A stretch of 11,796 bases of DNA from JBLIOB01 sp047639575. Its GTDB lineage: Bacteria > Bacteroidota > Bacteroidia > Flavobacteriales_D > Parvicellaceae. The notes beneath the pieces are model-generated. The model was not told the origin of the DNA, made no database searches, and saw nothing but the letters and a program-made list of their open reading frames with translations. Shown piece by piece: positions 6,872-11,796 of the stretch (positions are counted from its first letter, which is position 1; every line of letters begins with the position of its first letter). A program made the translations under genes and the position numbers. The stretch covers positions 1-11,796 of the forward strand of contig JBLIOB010000118.1 in assembly GCA_047639575.1 (NCBI GenBank), in the 5' to 3' direction.

Positions 6872-7330
6872 CTAATTATAAAGTAGAATATAAGCGTTAA
6901 GCGATGTGGCAATCAGCAGCCAGATGAAATAAGGCGCTATCAACCATGACTTTGTTTTGAGTTCCTTTTTATGGTTGAAAAGGAAATAGGCCACCAAGAT
7001 TGTCAGCAACGAAATGGTGATTAATCCCGCCAATACAGCTTGGTAATGGAAGAATAATGGATTCCAAGCTACATTTAACACCCACTGAATCGCAAAAAGA
7101 AAAATGACTTTTTTACGATTCGTCTTTGCCGAAAGTAAATAGGCCATATAAACGGCAAAACAAATCATGATCAGCGTCCATGCCGCACCAAACATCCAGC
7201 CAGGCGGAGTCCAAGGTGCTTGATTTAGGTTTTGATACCAATCCGAAGGCACACCTTTTCCGGTAAATAAACCACCAATACCTAGTGCTGAAAAGTTGAG
7301 CACTAAAAAGAGAAGAATTTTTTTGATCAT
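6872..7330 (-). CDS. tspO: TspO/MBR family membrane protein
   Basis: This 152-residue protein has five predicted membrane helices (about 5-22, 45-65, 77-95, 99-117, 128-148). Family hallmarks are W40-T-P-P-G-W45 before the second helix and W89-N-P-L-F-F94 in the third, which shape the porphyrin/isoquinoline-binding pocket. TspO homologues bind tetrapyrroles and are linked to photooxidative stress and control of pigment pathways. It lies one base after the SDR gene and 3 bases before the photolyase gene, so it is clearly part of the operon. Presence with a photolyase supports a light-protection role. Confidence 0.93.
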   Translation of the reverse strand: MIKKILLFLVLNFSALGIGGLFTGKGVPSDWYQNLNQAPWTPPGWMFGAAWTLIMICFAVYMAYLLSAKTNRKKVIFLFAIQWVLNVAWNPLFFHYQAVLAGLITISLLTILVAYFLFNHKKELKTKSWLIAPYFIWLLIATSLNAYILLYN

Positions 7331-7331
7331 C

Positions 7332-8747
7332 TTAAGCAGTTAGTTTCTTTAACATTCCTCTAAAAATAAACCCATGAAAAGGGAGTACCGAATACCAATA
7401 GATTCGTCCAACTAAACCCAACGGCCTAAAAGTGGCTGTTTGAACAACTTTTCCTGATTCTAATTTAAATTCAAGCCAAGCTTCCCCAGGGAGTTTCATC
7501 TCTGCAAAGAGCAGGAGCCTTCCTTCCTCTTTATTGGCATAGAGCACCCTCCAAAAATCGAGTGCATCCCCAGCTTGTAACATGTCTTTTGTTGTTCGCC
7601 CTCTGCGCAGACCTACACCACCAAATAGTTTATCCAGAAAACCTCTCACTTTCCATAGCCAGTTCCCATAGTACCATCCCGTTTCACCTCCAATGCTCCA
7701 AATGCGTTGAATGCTCTTTTCTTTGTTTTGATAGTCTCTTTTCCGCTCATCTTTATAACAGCCAAAAGAGGGAACTTTGATAAAATCGGAAATATTCATG
7801 TCCATGCCACTACTAGCATAAGCGTCTTTCCAACTGGAAACAATTTCGTTGCTTTCTATTTTGTTAAAGGCTTCATCAAGAGCTGTTACATAGCCTTTGG
7901 GTTCAATTCCTACAATTTCATTGAGTTCAGTATTCCGACAAACAACCTCAATTTTCATGCTATGCACTAGAGATACAGCTAGTTTATAGGAGGTAGAGGT
8001 TACAAAGTACAACCAGTAAGAAGATATTTTGGGGGTCATTACCGGCACGATATATATCTTTCGTTTCAAATTACGTGCTCGAGCAAACCCCAAAAGCATT
8101 TCTTTATAAGTCAGAATATCCGGCCCCCCGATATCAAAGTTGTTATTGTAGGTTTTGGGATTAAATATGGATTTGGACAAAAAGGAAATGACATCCGAAA
8201 TCCCAATGGGCTGGCATCTTGTATTGAGCCATTTCGGGGTAATCATTAACGGTAATTTCTCTACTAGATCTCGTATTATTTCAAAGGAAGCGCTCCCCGA
8301 ACCAATTATAATCCCTGCCCGTAAGGCAGTAAAGCTGTATTGTCCGTTCTTCAGTTCGTCTTCTACATTTTTACGTGATGATAAATGTTCGGAAAGATTG
8401 GTTTCATTTACTATGCCACTTAAGTATACTACATGCTTTACCTTAGTTGCTGCTAGTGCATTCCTGAAATTAACAGCAGATTGTTGCTCAAGGGATTTGT
8501 AGTCTGATGATGCAGACATGGAGTGGACTAAATAATATGCTCCATCAATATCTTTTGGAATGTTACCTAAAGAGGCTTTATCTAAAAGGTCCAATTTGAT
8601 GATTGATATTTTTTGCTTTAAAGATTCCGGAGGCGCAAACCTGCTGAGGTCTCTAACACAACAAATGACCTCATGACCAGCTTCCACCAAAACAGGAAGT
8701 AAACGTTTACCAATATATCCGGTTGCCCCGGTCAACAGTATTTTCAT
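7332..8747 (-). CDS. Atypical SDR NAD(P)-binding protein with C-terminal DUF2867 domain
   Basis: This 471-residue protein begins with a Rossmann fold: the TGATGYIGKRLLPVLVEAGH segment (6-25) holds the GxxGxxG nucleotide loop, and VVYLSGI follows the fourth strand. It lacks an obvious YxxxK catalytic pair, as in NmrA-like or complex-I-assembly-type atypical SDRs. From about 351 the DUF2867 region follows, with GGETGWYYGNWLWKVRG, GVGLRRGR, GDALDFWRVL and LPGEAWLEFKL. This two-domain architecture is well known in Bacteroidota and proteobacteria, with no proven reaction; the second domain may bind a lipid or ligand. It follows the SRPBCC gene after 24 bases and precedes tspO with 1 base between them. 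Confidence 0.9.
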   Translation of the reverse strand: MKILLTGATGYIGKRLLPVLVEAGHEVICCVRDLSRFAPPESLKQKISIIKLDLLDKASLGNIPKDIDGAYYLVHSMSASSDYKSLEQQSAVNFRNALAATKVKHVVYLSGIVNETNLSEHLSSRKNVEDELKNGQYSFTALRAGIIIGSGSASFEIIRDLVEKLPLMITPKWLNTRCQPIGISDVISFLSKSIFNPKTYNNNFDIGGPDILTYKEMLLGFARARNLKRKIYIVPVMTPKISSYWLYFVTSTSYKLAVSLVHSMKIEVVCRNTELNEIVGIEPKGYVTALDEAFNKIESNEIVSSWKDAYASSGMDMNISDFIKVPSFGCYKDERKRDYQNKEKSIQRIWSIGGETGWYYGNWLWKVRGFLDKLFGGVGLRRGRTTKDMLQAGDALDFWRVLYANKEEGRLLLFAEMKLPGEAWLEFKLESGKVVQTATFRPLGLVGRIYWYSVLPFHGFIFRGMLKKLTA

Positions 8748-8771
8748 ATTGATTGCGTTAACGTATTCATT

Positions 8772-9242
8772 TTATGCAGGTATTTCTTCAAACAACTCAT
8801 TAAGGGCCTTGGCTCTGTAATCGAATATTTCTTGCAGTTTGTGTTTAATGATAAGGGCATTCCCTACATTGCCTAGTATCCCAAAGGGAGGCTTGTAGCT
8901 GATTATATCTTTCATCAAGGTTCCTTTTGGTGTAGCCTCAAGAAAATGTTGATGATGCCAAATAGCATAAGGCCCTATTCTTTGTTCATCTACAAAATAG
9001 TGTTTGTCTTTAACATGTGTGATTTCCGTTACCCATGTTGTTTTTATCCCCAATAGAGGAGCGACTTTGTAAGAAATTATCATACCCTCATACATTTTAT
9101 CAGGAAGCTCTTTTGAGGTAACTTTGAATCCCATGTAATCGGGTGTAATTACTTTTAGGTTGTGGGGATTGGAAATAAAACTCCATAATTCATCCACTGA
9201 ATTTTCGAAGAGCTGTTGGCGCTTAAATTGATAAAACCGCAT
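8772..9242 (-). CDS. SRPBCC (START-like) ligand-binding protein, operon copy
   Basis: This 156-residue protein has the SRPBCC/polyketide-cyclase-like helix-grip layout: an N-terminal strand (FKRQQLFENSVDELWSFISN), the helix and PHNLKVITPDYMGF loop, a run of strands (YKVAPLLGIKTTWVTEITHV and HYFVDEQRIGPYAIWHHQHF), then the long C-terminal helix (LIIKHKLQEIFDYRAKALNE). Such proteins are often labelled 'cell division inhibitor' without support. The fold binds hydrophobic ligands, and no ligand can be named. It lies 2 bases after the Lacal_2735 gene. A second SRPBCC gene at 10289-10774 shares the pattern GILG..(A/G)N followed by a terminal helix. Confidence 0.85.
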   Translation of the reverse strand: MRFYQFKRQQLFENSVDELWSFISNPHNLKVITPDYMGFKVTSKELPDKMYEGMIISYKVAPLLGIKTTWVTEITHVKDKHYFVDEQRIGPYAIWHHQHFLEATPKGTLMKDIISYKPPFGILGNVGNALIIKHKLQEIFDYRAKALNELFEEIPA

Positions 9243-9244
9243 GC

Positions 9245-9418
9245 TTAAGGATTCTTCTTTAAAAGCTCAATTTGCTTTAGGACATCATTTGCTTCTGCTG
9301 TTCTGGTATCGCTTAATCTTCTATTTGAGGTAGAGAGTGTATAAGCTTCCTTCAATAGTTGATTATACTTGTATTCAAGTTTCTCGATTTCTGATTTCTT
9401 CTTAAATAATCCAAACAT
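9245..9418 (-). CDS. Lacal_2735 family small protein
   Basis: This is a 57-residue protein starting MFGLFKKKSEIEKLEYK and continuing with a charged helical region (LLKEAYTLSTSNRRLSDTRT, then AEANDVLKQIELLKK). The MFGLFKKKS start and the KL...Y..LL.EA..LS..NR..SD...AEA pattern are those of the small Lacal_2735 family of Bacteroidota, with no known function. I chose the ATG at 9418 rather than the in-frame ATG at 9460, because family members start at MFGLFKKK and the likely promoter TA element lies at 9472-9473, only 12 bases before the upstream ATG. It is the first gene of the five-gene operon. Confidence 0.85.
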   Translation of the reverse strand: MFGLFKKKSEIEKLEYKYNQLLKEAYTLSTSNRRLSDTRTAEANDVLKQIELLKKNP

Positions 9419-9471
9419 GAAATATAGATTTAAGCCATAGTGGTATAATTCATGCAACAATCCACATTCGT

Positions 9472-9495
9472 TATTGTTCGTTTAGTTAAACACAA
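9472..9495 (-). promoter_or_regulatory. Likely promoter and inverted-repeat operator of the photolyase operon
   Basis: On the minus strand, TTG (9495-9493) is followed after 19 bases by TAAC (9473-9470). This is the spacing of Bacteroidota -33/-7 elements (TTG-N19-TAnnTTTG), although only the TA of the -7 element matches. The space is filled by an inverted repeat: on the plus strand TTGTTCGTTTA (9474-9484), GT, TAAACACAA (9487-9495). The arms pair except for two extra bases. An operator placed between the two promoter elements is the hallmark of MerR-type regulators; light-sensing LitR/CarH regulators belong to that family. No regulator gene is in the window, so the link is inference. Confidence 0.45.
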
Positions 9496-9541
9496 CGATT
9501 AATGTATGAGTAGTAGCGGGTTTATGTTCACAATCCTCTCA

Positions 9542-9615
9542 TATAGCAAGATACTAAATAGAAACAAAAAACGGTCTGAGTTTCCACCCAAACCGCTATT
9601 GCTTATACATATTGT
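9542..9615 (-). other. Possible third attC-like site, split by the group II intron
   Basis: On the minus strand, joining the exons across the intron gives the R box GGCTAAC (GGCTA from 10294-10290, AC from 9615-9614), a six-base spacer AATATG, and an L-like box TATAAGCAA (9607-9599). The box TTGCTATA (9549-9542) pairs with it, leaving one extrahelical A. Between them sits the terminator-like hairpin. A matching second R box is not recognisable: GATTGTG stands where GTTAGCC would be expected. The site is therefore weaker than those at 10789 and 11580. Confidence 0.35.
9561..9597 (-). terminator. Strong intrinsic terminator, minus strand
   Basis: As minus-strand RNA, CGGUUUGGGU (9595-9586) pairs along all ten bases with ACUCAGACCG (9581-9572), using two G-U pairs. 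The loop is GGAA, a GNRA tetraloop. A U-run (UUUUUU, 9571-9566) follows directly. On the plus strand two of these pairs would be C-A mismatches, so the direction is clear. It would end transcription from the second SRPBCC gene, from which it is now separated by the intron, and insulate the photolyase operon. Confidence 0.85.
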
Positions 9616-9697
9616 GTGTGCCCAGCATGGGCATCTTTCCTTATAAATATAGGGATTCATCTAGAGGGTGCAAGTCCCTTCGGGTGAGATTTCCTAT

Positions 9698-9954
9698 TTA
9701 ATGGCGCCTTGGGTGTAGGGTGTTGCTAATCAGCACATTAAATCCATCTTCAAAGCTGTATTTAGCTTTAAATGCTATTTCATCCATATAGCTTTGTAAG
9801 TGAACTGTGCTTATCTGGTGGTATTGTCCAATGACAGCTCTTTTTATTGTCGAGAAAAACCCTTCTATTGTGCTTAAATGATAACGCCCCACTTTAATTG
9901 ACGCTTTTCATGGTTTAGTGTAATGTGTTTTTGGAAATATTCTCCCATTTTAGC
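9698..9954 (-). pseudogene. IS1595-family (ISXO2-like) transposase, C-terminal remnant
   Basis: The minus strand reads RYHLSTIEGFFSTIKRAVIG followed by QYHQISTVHLQSYMDEIAFK, ending at TAA 9700-9698. This matches the end of ISXO2-like DDE transposases (T.TIEGFFS..KR...G.YH..S..HLQ.Y.DE..F). Just upstream in another frame lies MGEYFQKHITLNHEKRQLKW, matching the segment before it (H.T.NHE...), so a frameshift lies near 9888. Only about 85 codons survive; the catalytic aspartates and one IS end are gone. It sits within group II intron sequence, which shows that it arrived after, or recombined into, the intron. Confidence 0.78.
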
Positions 9955-10184
9955 GAACGGGCCAGCTTGCCGCGTTGGGCTAGTCACGAGTTGGCAAAGT
10001 GGAGAAGTCAGCAGAGGTCATAGTACCTGCATAAAATTGGGAAGGACTTAACGATAGTCTTTTCGAAATTGAATAGGGAGTAATTTCTACGTTACGGATA
10101 GTTTTCCAGTAGAGTTATAGCCCTTTATGAAAGTAGAAAATAGCTTCAACCGGTGTAAAGAGCGGTTGTTGAGATGATTATCGA

Positions 10185-10240
10185 ACCGCCAAGTACGAGA
10201 CCCGCTTGGTTTATCCTGAGCCTGACGAAGGACCTGTGGT
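10185..10240 (+). ncRNA. Group II intron domain V, disrupted by an insertion
   Basis: ACCGCCAAG (10185-10193) should pair with CTTGGTGGT. The 3' strand is present as CTTGGT (10205-10210) and GGT (10238-10240) but is split by 27 bases. The distal stem between also looks shortened. Domain V is the catalytic core, so this intron copy should not splice. Confidence 0.6.
10211..10237. repeat. 27-base insert resembling a dispersed TCCTGAGCCTG-CGAAGGA repeat
   Basis: The insert contains TCCTGAGCCTGACGAAGGA, close to the short TCCTGAGCCTGTCGAAGGA-type sequence that I recall as dispersed in many Bacteroidota and other bacterial genomes. Removing the 27 bases restores CTTGGTGGTGTGAG, the expected 3' half of domain V, which supports the call of an insertion. 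Confidence 0.5.
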
Positions 10241-10288
10241 GTGAGAGGCGCAGTCCGTCAGTTAGTTCTGGCTGAGCCATCTACTCGA

Positions 10289-10774
10289 CTAGCCTTTCGT
10301 TTCATTTATCAATTTCATCCAATCCTTCCCTTCAGCCACATATTTCAATTCTTTGTTTCTGGTGATAAGGAATTTCTTCATATATCTCTTGAGAAAAATC
10401 GAATTTGCCAATTTCCCAAGAATCCCGAGTGGAGACACAAATTCAAATTCATCAATCATTTTCGTCCCTGATCCTGCAGGAACGAATCGATGAATATGTT
10501 TCATTTGCCTAAATGCACCTTTTATCATCATATCTGCAAATAAGACTGGTTTCTCAAATGCAATTATTTCAACGGTTAGATTCTGATACACTCCAAAATG
10601 TTTTGCACGCCAAGTGACTGTTTCACCCAATTCAATTAAGCCCGATGTTTTTCCAGCAATCGCTTTTTCATTAGTTCCTTTCGTGGATAGTTTATGTAGG
10701 TCGATACTTCGCGCAAGATCAAAAACCCTTTCAACCGGAGCGTCAATTATAGTTTCTAAGGTGATTTTAGTCAT
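10289..10774 (-). CDS. SRPBCC family protein, cassette copy
   Basis: This 161-residue protein has the SRPBCC helix-grip fold. ITLETIIDAPVERVFDLARS is the N-terminal strand and helix start. Strands VTWRAKHFGVYQNLTVEIIA and MIDEFEFVSPLGILGKLANS follow, and the long terminal helix FLKRYMKKFLITRNKELKYV packs over the cavity. A hydrophobic ligand is likely but unknown. The ATG lies 14 bases after a GTTAGC box of an attC-like site. The present stop TAG uses the last intron base; without the intron the stop would be TAA at the same codon, so the protein is unchanged. A strong terminator belonging to it now lies beyond the intron at 9561-9597. Its relative in the photolyase operon (8772-9242) is divergent, so this is not a recent duplication. 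Confidence 0.85.
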   Translation of the reverse strand: MTKITLETIIDAPVERVFDLARSIDLHKLSTKGTNEKAIAGKTSGLIELGETVTWRAKHFGVYQNLTVEIIAFEKPVLFADMMIKGAFRQMKHIHRFVPAGSGTKMIDEFEFVSPLGILGKLANSIFLKRYMKKFLITRNKELKYVAEGKDWMKLINETKG

Positions 10775-10788
10775 TCGCGGCTGTAAAG

Positions 10789-10857
10789 GCTAACGTTTGG
10801 CTAAAGTACGGAGAAACGGTTTGGTAGTTTAGGCTATTTACTTTAGGTTTTGTTAGC
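10789..10857 (-). other. attC-like site between the FkbM and SRPBCC genes
   Basis: On the minus strand the order is GCTAAC (10857-10852), spacer AAAAC, CTAAAGTA (10846-10839), a 30-base centre, TACTTTAG (10808-10801), spacer CCAAAC, GTTAGC (10794-10789). Both box pairs are perfectly complementary, and the spacers are 5 and 6 bases. This is the R-spacer-L-centre-L-spacer-R plan of integron attC sites, including the conserved AAC and GTT. The 69-base length is in the attC range. The R box overlaps the last codons of the FkbM gene, and the SRPBCC start follows the other R box by 14 bases. A competing pair, AAACGGTTTG (10814-10823) with CAAACCGTTT (10857-10866), could form a terminator-like hairpin. 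Confidence 0.55.
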
Positions 10858-11568
10858 AAACCGTTTAAATACAAATGTATTATTAACTTGCTCTAACAGT
10901 TCAAAACCTTTGTCTTGAATTAGGTCACTTAATTCTACAATTGAATAATGTTTTTCTTCCCATTTGTTGGGGTGAAGCTCAATAATTGCAAGTTGACAAC
11001 CAATAAGGTCTTCATCAAAAATAAAACTACATTCAGCTCCCTCGATATCACAGACTAGTGAGTAATTGGTTATATGGTTTTCTGTTATTATTTGCTGAAG
11101 TGACTTGGCTTTTATCTTTATTTCGGAATGCTCAACAATTTTCCCAAGTTCATTGCTGTTTCGCGTAGAAAAGTAGACCGGCTTATTGTTATTAGAAATA
11201 GCAACCTCTAATAGAGTAGTTTCTTTAAAGTTATTAATACTGAATGTTTGTCTGAGTAACTCGTGCAAGTACGGGTTTGCTTCTACGCAAATCATTTTAT
11301 TTATGTTATAGTTTTGTTGAAGATGAGAAGCTACAACGCCAATACTTGTCCCTAGCTCTACAACATCTGATTTTGAGTTAATATACTTTGAACACAACTC
11401 GATTTCATCTTTTTCATACTTATTAAAATATATGAGGGCTATGGTTGCATTGCTGACTAAATCTGAATTGGTGCAAATTTTATGTTCGCCATATTTAATT
11501 TGATTTCGATAGACACGTCTTAATAGGTTGCCTATGATCGATAATATAAAATGTTTTAATTTTTGCAT
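10843..11568 (-). CDS. FkbM family SAM-dependent methyltransferase
   Basis: This is a 241-residue protein. The SAM-binding motif I is VVELGTSIGVVASHL (69-83), and the acidic ribose-binding end of the second strand is CVEANPY (94-100). CDIEGAE (173-179) is the FkbM hallmark strand and loop. AIIELHP (194-200) and GFELLEQVNNTFVFKR (221-236) end the domain. Residues 1-20 are basic and hydrophobic, possibly a short membrane-associating helix. FkbM enzymes are O-methyltransferases acting on glycans, lipids or natural products; the substrate is unknown. The gene stands alone between two attC-like sites, its ATG 11 bases after a GTTGGC box and its last codons overlapping the next R box. That is the fit expected of a gene cassette. 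Confidence 0.88.
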   Translation of the reverse strand: MQKLKHFILSIIGNLLRRVYRNQIKYGEHKICTNSDLVSNATIALIYFNKYEKDEIELCSKYINSKSDVVELGTSIGVVASHLQQNYNINKMICVEANPYLHELLRQTFSINNFKETTLLEVAISNNNKPVYFSTRNSNELGKIVEHSEIKIKAKSLQQIITENHITNYSLVCDIEGAECSFIFDEDLIGCQLAIIELHPNKWEEKHYSIVELSDLIQDKGFELLEQVNNTFVFKRFANKT

Positions 11569-11579
11569 AAGAAATGATT

Positions 11580-11705
11580 GCCAACGTGAGTCTGTGTATT
11601 AACCAAATTTTGGTCACTGAGAATCGCGTATTTGAAAATTTTCATTGACAGGTACCTGAATATAATAATTTTCAAATAGGTTAATGCACAGTCTGACGTT
11701 TTGGC
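11580..11705 (-). other. attC-like site upstream of the FkbM gene (large imperfect palindrome)
   Basis: The outer arms 11580-11604 and 11679-11705 pair over 22 of 25 positions, with two extra bases on one arm. Read on the minus strand: GCCAAAAC, spacer GTCAGA, CTGTGCATTAACC, centre, GGTTAATACACAG, spacer ACTCAC, GTTGGC. This again is the attC R-6-L...L-6-R plan, with extrahelical AA in the first R box. The centre holds a second, perfect 12-base inverted repeat: TATTTGAAAATT (11629-11640) and AATTTTCAAATA (11667-11678). The total of 126 bases is at the long end of the attC range. The FkbM ATG begins 11 bases after the GTTGGC box. Confidence 0.55.
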
Positions 11706-11737
11706 TAAACCACGTTTTAATGCAGTGTAGGTAATGT

Positions 11738-11796
11738 GTGTGCCCAGCATGGGCATCTTTCCTTATAAATATAGGGATTAATCTAGAGGGTGCAAG
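11738..11796 (+). mobile_element. 5' end of a second copy of the group II intron (runs off the right edge)
   Basis: From GTGTGCCCAGCATGGGC to GAGGGTGCAAG the 59 bases equal 9616-9674 except for one base (GATTAATC instead of GATTCATC). The upstream flanks differ (…GGTAATGT against …CATATTGT), so this is a second insertion rather than a tandem duplication of the region. Both flanks end in TGT directly before the intron. The rest, including any intact reverse transcriptase, lies outside the window. Confidence 0.8.

Larger units (their letters stand above)
9616..10289 (+). mobile_element. Degenerate group II intron, copy 1 (RT lost, interrupted by an IS remnant)
   Basis: The 5' end GTGTGCCCAGCATGGGC (9616-9632) fits the group II GTGYG start, followed by the domain I segment GAGGGTGCAAGTCCC (9664-9678). 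The 3' part runs from about 9955, with GGAGAAGTCAGCAGAGGTCA near 10001-10020 typical of sequence just before the RT gene. It ends with GTGTGAGAGG (10239-10248) and CTACTCGAC (10281-10289), the branch-point region with A10283. No reverse transcriptase remains between about 10050 and 10180. Bases of about 9698-9954 are an IS1595-family transposase fragment. The first 59 bases are repeated at 11738-11796 with a single difference. The intron lies antisense to the second SRPBCC gene, exactly at its stop codon. Confidence 0.8.

Noticed and set aside
9245..9460. Longer version of the Lacal_2735 gene starting at 9460
   Set aside because: Family members start at MFGLFKKK (9418), and the upstream ATG lies within about 12 bases of the predicted promoter TA element.
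9955..10289. Possibility that both introns are the same element
   Set aside because: Domain V of the first (GAGCCGTATG…TACGGTTC) and second (ACCGCCAAG…CTTGGT) differ throughout, so they are separate intron lineages.
10241..10471. Plus-strand 76-codon open frame
   Set aside because: It is antisense to the SRPBCC gene and begins in intron domain VI; no protein family pattern is present.
11556..11756. Minus-strand 66-codon open frame covering the attC-like palindrome and the intron 5' end
   Set aside because: It starts inside intron sequence, crosses a palindrome and has no recognisable protein pattern; it is explained by the repeat structures.
1..11796. CRISPR arrays, tRNA or rRNA genes
   Set aside because: No regularly spaced direct repeats, cloverleaf-like segments or rRNA signatures were seen; the only long direct repeat is the pair of intron 5' ends.

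Overview
The window looks like chromosomal DNA of a member of the Bacteroidota, most likely a Cytophagales-type marine bacterium. It is AT-rich, its genes have A-rich leaders without clear Shine-Dalgarno sequences, its signal peptides end in Ala-Gln, and it carries families typical of that phylum (DUF983, Lacal_2735, and an SDR/DUF2867-TspO-photolyase operon). Taxonomy is inferred from gene content only.

Left part (1-4862): a truncated PAS sensor and a secreted rhodanese on the minus strand, then a plus-strand run of a DUF983 zinc-ribbon membrane protein, a SulP anion permease with STAS domain, a cytoplasmic rhodanese, a rhodanese lipoprotein and a small two-helix membrane protein. Three rhodaneses with three predicted locations beside a SulP permease suggest reduced-sulfur handling.

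Junction (4863-5587): the last ~37 codons of a Crp/Fnr regulator (minus strand) abut the 3' part of a group II intron (plus strand). The intron keeps the frameshifted C-terminal end of its reverse transcriptase and well-formed domains V and VI. The rest of the regulator and the intron 5' half are absent, so this is a deletion or rearrangement scar.

Middle (5588-9495): a compact five-gene minus-strand operon reading Lacal_2735 small protein, SRPBCC protein, SDR/DUF2867 protein, TspO/MBR protein, DNA photolyase. It resembles light/photoprotection operons of Bacteroidota. Upstream lies an inverted repeat between a TTG and a TA element 19 bases apart, a MerR-like operator layout.

Right part (9496-11796): this is the most unusual region. 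A second SRPBCC gene and an FkbM methyltransferase gene, both minus strand, each begin 8-14 bases after a GTTRGC-like box. They are separated and flanked by structures with attC architecture: outer R boxes, 5-6 base spacers, inner L boxes and a variable centre. A group II intron (9616-10289) sits in the SRPBCC gene's stop codon at TTGT^TAGCC, which is the R box of a reconstructed third attC-like site and matches the target of attC-seeking class IIC introns. That intron has lost its reverse transcriptase, is split by an IS1595-family transposase remnant, and has a short repeat inserted in domain V. A second copy of the same intron starts at 11738 and runs off the window. I read this as a small integron-type cassette cluster without a visible integrase, colonised by attC-targeting introns. 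Searches and folding would be needed to confirm it.
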